Below are positions 57,844 through 64,000 of a stretch of 64,000 nt of DNA, one piece after another. A model generated the notes under the pieces. The model was not told where the DNA came from. It ran no database searches and saw only the letters and a list, made by a program, of their open reading frames with translations. The DNA is from Cellulomonas sp. B6 (GTDB lineage Bacteria > Actinomycetota > Actinomycetes > Actinomycetales > Cellulomonadaceae): NCBI RefSeq assembly GCF_001462455.1, contig NZ_LNTD01000072.1:33976-97975 (forward strand), written 5' to 3'. The stretch's first letter is position 1. The number at the start of each line of letters is the position of its first letter. The translations under genes were made by a program, and so were the position numbers.

Positions 57844-59307
57844 GTGGACGCACGGTTCGACGGCCGCACGGTCCTCGTCGCGGGCCTCGGGGTCTCCGGC
57901 AGGGCGGCGGCGCAGGTCCTGGCCGACCGCGGGGCGCACGTCGTGACGTACGACGACCGTGCGCCCGAGGCGGACGTCCGTGACGTCGCCGCGCTCGTCG
58001 CCGACGGTCTCGCGGGTGCCGACCTCGTCGTCGTGTCGCCCGGGCTGCCCCCGCACCACGCGCTGCTGGTCGCCGCGCGCGAGCGGGACGTGCCCGTGTG
58101 GAGCGAGGTCGAGCTGGCCTGGCAGGTCCGCGTCGCCCGCGACGGCGTCGGCGAGCCCGCGCCCTGGCTCGCCGTGACCGGAACCAACGGCAAGACGACG
58201 ACGGTCGGCATGCTCGAGTCGATCCTGCGTGCCGCGGGCCGGCACACGGCCGCGGTCGGCAACGTCGGCACGCCCGTCGTGCTGGCGGCGACCGACCCGA
58301 CGCTCGACGTGCTGGCCGTCGAGCTCTCGAGCTTCCAGCTGCACCACACGCACTCGATGTCGGCGCAGGCGGCGGCCGTGCTCAACGTCGCGCCCGACCA
58401 CCTGGACTGGCACGGCTCGATGACGGCGTACGCGGCGGACAAGGGACGCGTCTACGAGCGCGCGCAGGTCGCGTGCGTCTACGACGCGACGCAGCCCGTC
58501 ACCGAGGAGCTCGTGCGCGAGGCCGACGTCGTCGACGGCTGCGTCGCGGTGGGCTTCACGCTCGGGACGCCCGGCGTCGGGCAGCTCGGGCTCGTGGACG
58601 ACGTGCTCGTGGACCGCGGCTTCGCGCGCCTGCGCCACACGCACGCCGCCGAGCTGGGCACCCTGGCCGACCTCGCGGAGCTCGCCGGGCCCGGCGGCGT
58701 CGTGCCGCCGCACGTCGTGCGCAACGCCCTGGCGGCCGCGGCCCTCGCGCTCGCGCACGGCGTCGAGCCGGGGCACGTGCGGGACGGGCTGCGGGCGTTC
58801 GCGCCGGGCGCGCACCGGATCGTCACGGTCGGACGCGTCGACGGCGTCGCGTACGTCGACGACTCCAAGGCCACGAACGCGCACGCCGCGTCGGCCTCGC
58901 TCGCGGCGTTCGAGCCGGCGTCCGTGGTGTGGGTCGCGGGCGGGCTCGCCAAGGGTGCCGCGTTCGACGACCTCGTGCGCGACCGGCGCGACCGGCTGCG
59001 CGGCGTCGTGCTCGTCGGCGTCGACCGCGCGCCGCTGCGGGACGCGCTCGCCCGACACGCGCCCGACGTCCCGGTCGTCGAGGTCGACGCCGGTGACACT
59101 GAACCGGTGATGGACCGCGCCGTGACCGCAGCGCGTCGGCTCGCCGCCGGTGCGCCCGCCGGGCTGCCGACGACCGTCCTGCTCGCCCCGGCGTGCGCGT
59201 CGATGGACCAGTTCACGTCCTACGCCGCTCGGGGCGACGCGTTCGCCGCGGCCGTGCGTGCGCTCGCCGAGGCCGGGCAGGAGCGGCTCGCGGACGGCGC
59301 GCCGTGA
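57844..59307 (+). CDS. murD: UDP-N-acetylmuramoylalanine--D-glutamate ligase
   Basis: A 487-residue ligase adding D-Glu to UDP-MurNAc-L-Ala. N-terminal Rossmann part VLVAGLGVSGRAAAQVLAD, P-loop VTGTNGKTTTVGMLES (about residue 117), ELSSFQLHHTHSM, NVAPDHLDWHGSM, VDDSKATNAHAA and WVAGGLAKGAAFDDL. The GTG start abuts the mraY stop (0 bp gap). It overlaps ftsW by 4 bp. Confidence 0.97.
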   Translation: MDARFDGRTVLVAGLGVSGRAAAQVLADRGAHVVTYDDRAPEADVRDVAALVADGLAGADLVVVSPGLPPHHALLVAARERDVPVWSEVELAWQVRVARDGVGEPAPWLAVTGTNGKTTTVGMLESILRAAGRHTAAVGNVGTPVVLAATDPTLDVLAVELSSFQLHHTHSMSAQAAAVLNVAPDHLDWHGSMTAYAADKGRVYERAQVACVYDATQPVTEELVREADVVDGCVAVGFTLGTPGVGQLGLVDDVLVDRGFARLRHTHAAELGTLADLAELAGPGGVVPPHVVRNALAAAALALAHGVEPGHVRDGLRAFAPGAHRIVTVGRVDGVAYVDDSKATNAHAASASLAAFEPASVVWVAGGLAKGAAFDDLVRDRRDRLRGVVLVGVDRAPLRDALARHAPDVPVVEVDAGDTEPVMDRAVTAARRLAAGAPAGLPTTVLLAPACASMDQFTSYAARGDAFAAAVRALAEAGQERLADGAP

Positions 59308-60575
59308 GCACGCCGCCGACCGCGCGTCCCCGCACGGCGCCCACGCCGGCCGTGACACCTCCCGGCGGGACGCCCGAGGCCCGCGAGCCCGCGTTCCTCG
59401 GGACGTGGAACTCCGCGGTCACGAGCTACTACGTGCTGCTCGGTGCGACGCTGCTGCTCGCGGCCATCGGCCTCGTCATGGTGCTGTCGAGCTCGAGCGT
59501 GGAGTCCCTCGCGGCGGGCAAGTCGCCCTACGCGGTGTTCTTCAGCCAGGCGCAGTACGCGCTCATGGGCCTGCCGGTGCTCCTGGTGATGTCGCGGCTG
59601 CCGGTCCGGGTGCTGCGGTCCGCGGCGTGGCCCGCCCTCGTCGCGGGCATCGCCTTCCAGATGCTGGTGTTCGTGCCGGGCCTGGGGTGCGGGTCCGGCG
59701 GCAACCGGAACTGGGTGTGCGTCCCGGGTTTCAGCGCCCAGCCCTCGGAGGCCGTGAAGCTCGCCCTGGTGGTCTGGCTCGCGGCCGTGCTCTCGCGCAA
59801 GCTGCGGCTGATCCACGAGTGGAAGCACGCGCTGGTGCCGGTGGTGCCGGTCGCCGGCGTCGCGATCGGCGCCGTCCTGCTGGGGCACGACCTCGGCACG
59901 GCGATGGTCATGGTCCTGCTCGTCGCGGGGGCGATGTTCGTCGCGGGCGTCCCGCTGCGGATCTTCGGGGTCGCGGGGATCCTCGCCGCGGCGGGGGTCG
60001 CCGTGCTGGCCATCACGAGCCCGAACCGGGTCAACCGCATCACGGCGTGGCTCTCCGCCGACTGCGACGTGACCAACGAGTGCTACCAGACGCAGCACGC
60101 GGCGTGGGGACTGGCCACGGGCGGCTGGAGCGGCGTCGGCCTCGGCCAGAGCGCCGAGAAGTGGTCGTACCTGCCCGCCGCCCACAACGACTTCATCTTC
60201 GCGATCCTCGGCGAGGAGCTCGGCCTGGTCGGGACGCTGCTCGTGCTCGCGCTCTTCGCGCTGCTCGCGTTCGCGATGGTGCGCATCATGCGGCGCCACA
60301 CCGACCCGTTCGTCAAGATCGCCACGGCGGCGGTGTTCGCGTGGGTCATCGGGCAGGCCGTCATCAACATCGCCGTCGTCATCGGTCTGCTGCCCGTCAT
60401 CGGCGTGCCGCTGCCGCTCGTCTCCGCCGGAGGTTCCGCACTCATCATGACCATGGCCGCCCTGGGCATGCTGCTGTCGTTCGCCCGCACCGAGCCGGGC
60501 GCCGCCGAGGCGCTGGCCGCGCGCCCGTCGGTCGTGCGCCGCTCGCTCGCGGTGATCGGGCGCACCCGTGGCTGA
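59304..60575 (+). CDS. ftsW: Peptidoglycan glycosyltransferase FtsW
   Basis: A 423-residue SEDS polymerase making glycan strands at the septum, paired with FtsI. Pro/Thr-rich N-terminus, then about ten TMs; GLVMVLSSSSVESLA, NRNWVCVPGFSAQPSEAVKLA, LLGHDLGTAMVM, HNDFIFAILGEELGLVG, and the C-terminal PLPLVSAGGSALI. The Asp in GHDLGTA is the catalytic residue known from RodA. A Cys pair in the extracytoplasmic loop (SADCDVTNECYQTQ) replaces a usually shorter stretch and may form a disulphide. GTG start; its stop lies 8 bp inside the next gene. Confidence 0.96.
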   Translation: MSTPPTARPRTAPTPAVTPPGGTPEAREPAFLGTWNSAVTSYYVLLGATLLLAAIGLVMVLSSSSVESLAAGKSPYAVFFSQAQYALMGLPVLLVMSRLPVRVLRSAAWPALVAGIAFQMLVFVPGLGCGSGGNRNWVCVPGFSAQPSEAVKLALVVWLAAVLSRKLRLIHEWKHALVPVVPVAGVAIGAVLLGHDLGTAMVMVLLVAGAMFVAGVPLRIFGVAGILAAAGVAVLAITSPNRVNRITAWLSADCDVTNECYQTQHAAWGLATGGWSGVGLGQSAEKWSYLPAAHNDFIFAILGEELGLVGTLLVLALFALLAFAMVRIMRRHTDPFVKIATAAVFAWVIGQAVINIAVVIGLLPVIGVPLPLVSAGGSALIMTMAALGMLLSFARTEPGAAEALAARPSVVRRSLAVIGRTRG

Positions 60576-63231
60576 GGCCGGCGTCCTGCTGGCCGGCGGT
60601 GGTACCGCCGGGCACGTCAACCCGCTGCTCGCGGTCGCCGACGAGCTGCGTCGCCGGCACCCGCACGGGCGGTTCGGCGTCCTCGGGACCGCGGAGGGTC
60701 TCGAGGCGCGGCTCGTGCCCGAGCACGGGTACGACCTGCACGTCGTGCCGCGCGTGCCGCTGCCGCGCCGTCCCACGCCGGACTGGCTGCGCCTGCCCGG
60801 CCGCCTGCGCGCCGCGGTCCGCGCGGCCGAGGACGCGATCGACGCGGTCGACGCGCAGGTCGTCGTCGGCTTCGGCGGCTACGTCGCGACGCCCGCCTAC
60901 CTCGCCGCGCGGCGTCGCGGGCTGCCGGTCGTCGTGCACGAGCAGAACGCGCGCCCGGGCATCGCGAACCGGCTCGGCGCACGCTGGGCCGCCGCGGTCG
61001 CGGTGACCTTCCCGACGACGGCCCTCCCGGGCGCACAGGTCACGGGGCTGCCGCTGCGCACGGCCGTGCAGGACCTGCTCGTCGCGCGCGCGAGCGACCC
61101 CGACGCGGCGCGCCGCGCGGGCGCCGCGGCCCTCGACCTCGACCCGGCGCTCACCACCCTCCTCGTCACGGGCGGGTCGAGCGGTGCGGTGAGCGTCAAC
61201 CGTGCGGTCGCCGGTGCGGCGACGGCGCTCCTGGCGACGGGCGCGCAGGTGCTCCACCTCACCGGCCGCGGCAAGGCGGACGAGGTCCGCGCCGCGCTGA
61301 CCGGCGTGCCCGGGGCCGAGCGGTACCACGTGGTCGAGTACCTCACCGCGATGGAGCGTGCGCTGGCGGTCGCGGACGTCGTCGTCGGTCGCGCGGGCGC
61401 CGGCACGGTCTGCGAGCTCGCCGCGCTCGGCCTGCCGGCCGTCTACGTGCCGCTGCCCATCGGCAACGGCGAGCAGCGGCTCAACGCGGCGGGGATCGTC
61501 GCCGCCGGCGGTGGCGTCCTGGTCGACGACCGCGACCTCACGAGCGGGTGGGTCGCCGCTCACGTCCCGGAGCTGCTCGGCGGCGGCGAGGCGGCCGCGA
61601 CGCGTGAGCGCATGGGCGCCGCCGCGGCGGCGGCCGGCGTGCCGGACGCGTCCGCGCGCGTCGCCGACCTCGTCGAGGCCCAGCTGCCGCCGCACGTGGT
61701 CGCGGCCGCGACGCCGGTCGTGGCGCCGACCACCTCGCGGCCCGCACCCGCGGTCGCCGACCCGGGGGAGCGCGGTCCCGTGGCGCTGGCCGACCTCGGA
61801 CGCGTCCACCTCGTGGGGGTCGGCGGCGCCGGCATGTCCGCGATCGCGCCGCTGCTCGCGGCTCGCGGCCTGCGGGTCAGCGGCTCCGACGCGCACGACG
61901 GCCCGGCCCTCGCCGGGCTGCGCGCCGCGGGCGTGACGGTGCACGTCGGTCACGACGCGGCGCACGTCGAGGACGTCGACACCCTCGTGGTGTCCTCGGC
62001 TGTGCGGGACACCAACCCGGAGGTCGTCCGGGCGCGCGAGCGGGGCGTCCCGGTGCTGCACCGCTCCGAGGCGCTCGCCGCGCTCATGGCGGACCGCGAC
62101 GCGGTCGCGGTGGCGGGCGCGCACGGCAAGACCACGACCTCGGGCATGGTCGCGGCGGCCCTCGTGCACGCCGGTGCCGACCCGTCCTTCGCGATCGGCG
62201 GGGTCGTGCGGGCGACCGCCGGCACGCTGGGTGGTGCGCGGCACGGCGACGGCCCGTTCGTCGCCGAGGCCGACGAGTCCGACGGGTCGTTCCTCGCGTA
62301 CGAGCCGCTCGTGGCGGTGGTGCTGAACGTCGAGCCCGACCACCTGGACCACTACGGCACGCGTGAGCGCTTCGAGGCCGCGTTCGAGCGGTTCGCGGAC
62401 CGCGTGCGCGACGGCGGTCTGCTCGTCGTGTGCGCCGACGACGACGGCGCGGTGCGCCTGGTCGACGCCGTGCGGGAGCGGCTCGCGGCGCGTGGCGTCG
62501 CGGTGCGCACGTTCGGCACGGCCGCGGACGCCGACGTGCGCGTGGGGGAGAGCACGCCGACCGGCGACGGTCGGTGGCGCGTCGAGCTGACGCCGCGCGA
62601 CGAGCCCGCGGTGACGCTGCACCTGCGCGTGGCGGGTGCGCACCTGGCGCTCGACGCCGCCGCCGCGTGGTGCGCGCTGCGGCGCCTGGGCGTCGCCGGC
62701 GAGGCCGCGGCCGCGGGCCTCGACGACTTCGTCGGGACGGGGCGGAGGTTCGAGGACCGGGGCACGGCCGACGGCGTGCGGGTGGTCGACGACTACGCCC
62801 ACCACCCGACCGAGGTGGCCGCGCTGCTGCGCGCCGCGCGCCAGGTCGCGGGCGGCGGCCGGGTGGTCGCGCTGTTCCAGCCCCACCTGTTCTCCCGCAC
62901 GCGGACGTTCGCGCGCGAGTTCGGCGCGGCGTTCGACCTCGCCGACGCGGTCGTCGTGACGGACGTCTACGCCGCGCGCGAGGACCCGGACCCGAGCGTG
63001 ACGGGCGCCCTCGTCGTCGACCACGTGCCCACGCCCGGCAAGGCCGTGTTCGTCCCGGGCCGGGTGGACGCGGCGCACGCGGCCGCGGCGCTCGCCCGAC
63101 CCGGCGACCTGCTGCTCACGGTCGGGGCGGGCGACGTCACCGATCTCGGCCCGGTCGTGCTGGCCGACCTCGCGGCGCGGGCGACGCGCGAGGACCCCGC
63201 CGACGACCTCCCGGGTGGTGCACGGCCGTGA
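60568..63231 (+). CDS. murG/murC: MurG-MurC fusion: lipid II GlcNAc transferase and UDP-MurNAc--L-alanine ligase
   Basis: A single 887-codon frame with no internal stop. Residues 1-365 are MurG: LLAGGGTAGHVNPLLAVAD, VVGFGGYVATPAYLA, VVHEQNARPGIANR, VTGGSSGAVSVNRAV and YVPLPIGNGEQRLNAAG. Residues about 370-405 are an Ala/Pro/Val linker. Residues about 410-887 are MurC: VHLVGVGGAGMSAIAPL, P-loop AGAHGKTTTSGM (about 520), EADESDGSFLAYEPL, NVEPDHLDHYG, VVDDYAHHPTEVAAL and FQPHLFSRTRTF. Both appear intact. An in-frame GTG at 61780 (codon 405) has GGGGGAG 9 nt upstream and could yield free MurC of 483 residues. First start is GTG at 60568, overlapping ftsW. Confidence 0.93.
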   Translation: MAEAGVLLAGGGTAGHVNPLLAVADELRRRHPHGRFGVLGTAEGLEARLVPEHGYDLHVVPRVPLPRRPTPDWLRLPGRLRAAVRAAEDAIDAVDAQVVVGFGGYVATPAYLAARRRGLPVVVHEQNARPGIANRLGARWAAAVAVTFPTTALPGAQVTGLPLRTAVQDLLVARASDPDAARRAGAAALDLDPALTTLLVTGGSSGAVSVNRAVAGAATALLATGAQVLHLTGRGKADEVRAALTGVPGAERYHVVEYLTAMERALAVADVVVGRAGAGTVCELAALGLPAVYVPLPIGNGEQRLNAAGIVAAGGGVLVDDRDLTSGWVAAHVPELLGGGEAAATRERMGAAAAAAGVPDASARVADLVEAQLPPHVVAAATPVVAPTTSRPAPAVADPGERGPVALADLGRVHLVGVGGAGMSAIAPLLAARGLRVSGSDAHDGPALAGLRAAGVTVHVGHDAAHVEDVDTLVVSSAVRDTNPEVVRARERGVPVLHRSEALAALMADRDAVAVAGAHGKTTTSGMVAAALVHAGADPSFAIGGVVRATAGTLGGARHGDGPFVAEADESDGSFLAYEPLVAVVLNVEPDHLDHYGTRERFEAAFERFADRVRDGGLLVVCADDDGAVRLVDAVRERLAARGVAVRTFGTAADADVRVGESTPTGDGRWRVELTPRDEPAVTLHLRVAGAHLALDAAAAWCALRRLGVAGEAAAAGLDDFVGTGRRFEDRGTADGVRVVDDYAHHPTEVAALLRAARQVAGGGRVVALFQPHLFSRTRTFAREFGAAFDLADAVVVTDVYAAREDPDPSVTGALVVDHVPTPGKAVFVPGRVDAAHAAAALARPGDLLLTVGAGDVTDLGPVVLADLAARATREDPADDLPGGARP

Positions 63232-64000
63232 GCCCCCAGCGTCCGCCGACGCCACGACGCCCGGCGGCGTCGCGGCCGGCGACGCCGCGGCGCGCGCCCG
63301 GTCGCCCCGACCGGCCCGCCGCACCACCCGCGACGGACGAGTCGCCCGACACCACGCCGACGCGCGTCGGTGCACCGGCGGCCCGGTCGCCGCGCGCGAC
63401 GCCGGCCGGCCGCGGCGACGCGCCCGCCGCCGACGGCGCACGCCCGGTGCGTGACCGCGCGCGTCCCGACGTGCCGCCGCGCCCCGTGCGTCCGCGGGCG
63501 GACCGTCTCGCGCCCGACGCCGAGGAGCCGGGCGGCGCGCGGACCCGCGGCTCGGAGCCCCCGACCGGGCCGACCCGGACGGTCACCACGTACACCACCG
63601 GCGGTTTCACCGGGCCGGTGCGACCGGCGGTCGTCTCGACGACGTCGCGCGAGCGGTTCGCCGAGCGCGCGCGGGCACGCCGCAACCTCGCGCGTCGGCA
63701 GGTCCTGCTCACGGCGGGCGGCGTGCTGGGCGTCGGTGGTCTGGCGTGGCTGCTGCTCGTGTCGCCCGTGCTGGCGCTCGACCCCACGAAGGTCGAGGTG
63801 ACGGGCGCGGGGACCGTGGTCGCGGTCGACCAGGTGCTCGCGGTGGTCGCCGAGCGCGCGGGCACGCCGCTGCCGCGCCTGGACACGGTCGGCCTGCGGG
63901 ACGCGGTGCTCGACGTGCCGGGCGTGCGGGAGGCGCGCGTCGTGCGGGAGTGGCCGGACGGCCTCGCCGTGCAGCTCGTGTCGCGCGAGCCCGTCGCGGC
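63228..64000 (+). CDS. ftsQ: Cell division protein FtsQ (3' end beyond window)
   Basis: The first 257 codons are present. A very long cytoplasmic N-terminus (about 155 residues), rich in Pro, Arg, Ala and Asp, precedes a single TM (VLLTAGGVLGVGGLAWLLLV). A POTRA domain follows: DPTKVEVTGAGTVVAVDQVLA, then VRDAVL-like LRDAVLDVPGVREARVVREWPDGLAVQL. FtsQ anchors the FtsQLB complex that licenses FtsW-FtsI. The GTG start overlaps the murG/murC stop by 4 bp. Both cluster order and topology support the call. The missing part is the distal beta domain. Confidence 0.93.
   Translation, partial: MSPQRPPTPRRPAASRPATPRRAPGRPDRPAAPPATDESPDTTPTRVGAPAARSPRATPAGRGDAPAADGARPVRDRARPDVPPRPVRPRADRLAPDAEEPGGARTRGSEPPTGPTRTVTTYTTGGFTGPVRPAVVSTTSRERFAERARARRNLARRQVLLTAGGVLGVGGLAWLLLVSPVLALDPTKVEVTGAGTVVAVDQVLAVVAERAGTPLPRLDTVGLRDAVLDVPGVREARVVREWPDGLAVQLVSREPVA

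Noticed and set aside
55498..59358. A minus-strand open frame of 1286 codons across murF, mraY, murD
   Set aside because: Shadow of three certain genes; no recognisable motif and biased composition.
60445..63441. A minus-strand open frame of 998 codons opposite murG/murC
   Set aside because: Antisense shadow of the fusion gene; Arg/His/Asp/Val-rich with no domain.

Overview
The window is about 64 kb of very GC-rich, gene-dense chromosome from a high-GC Gram-positive bacterium. Frequent GTG starts, gluABCD downstream of recA-recX, actinobacterial families (DUF3046, DUF3040, DUF5302, SAV_6107-type HEPN), LexA boxes of the TCGAAC-N4-GTTCGA type and the gene order all point to an actinomycete. 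The best guess is Micrococcales, near Cellulomonas; this is inferred from sequence features, not from a database search. No tRNA, rRNA, insertion sequence, prophage or CRISPR array was found. This is core chromosome with two edge-truncated genes (lhr on the left, ftsQ on the right).

Layout. 1-9.6 kb: an Lhr-type helicase (partial, minus strand), DUF3046, a membrane protein with a phosphodiesterase-like domain translationally coupled to a metallo-beta-lactamase-fold hydrolase, then SOS-controlled recA-recX and RNase Y. 9.6-13 kb: gluA-gluB-gluC-gluD glutamate-type ABC importer (minus strand). 13-24.5 kb: tRNA modification (miaB, miaA), an AspT/YidE-type transporter, two tandem YbjN-like proteins, dapF, a thioredoxin-like protein, an MFS exporter with a methyltransferase, and hflX. 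24.5-33.3 kb: S9 peptidase, DinG-type helicase, L-lactate dehydrogenase, divergent lexA and LysM gene sharing three SOS boxes, a probable iron-repressed short transcript, nrdR and a DUF5302 gene. 33.3-41.5 kb: serA, a HelD-like helicase, and a signalling trio (response regulator-PP2C phosphatase, CHASE3 histidine kinase, stand-alone receiver) followed by a PAC2 protein. 41.7-49.2 kb: a cold-shock protein, a spermidine-synthase-like protein divergent from an SOS-controlled HEPN gene, DUF3040, and a tightly overlapped moxR-DUF58-transglutaminase operon. 49.5-64 kb: the division and cell wall (dcw) cluster mraZ-rsmH-ftsL-ftsI-murE-murF-mraY-murD-ftsW-murG/murC-ftsQ.

How the genes work together. 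Three promoters (recA, lexA/LysM, HEPN) carry clear LexA sites, so DNA damage should induce recombination, LexA resynthesis, a LysM protein that probably restrains division, and a HEPN protein. The dcw genes form a chain of overlapping or abutting reading frames that builds lipid II and the septal synthase. It is headed by four 10-bp-spaced MraZ operator repeats.

Most notable observations: murG and murC are one continuous 887-codon reading frame with a possible internal MurC start. A short transcription unit with an excellent promoter overlapped by a DtxR/IdeR-like box and closed by a strong hairpin lies between the LysM gene and nrdR. A repeated arrangement puts a TANNNT -10 element exactly 6 nt before a start codon, which suggests several leaderless mRNAs.
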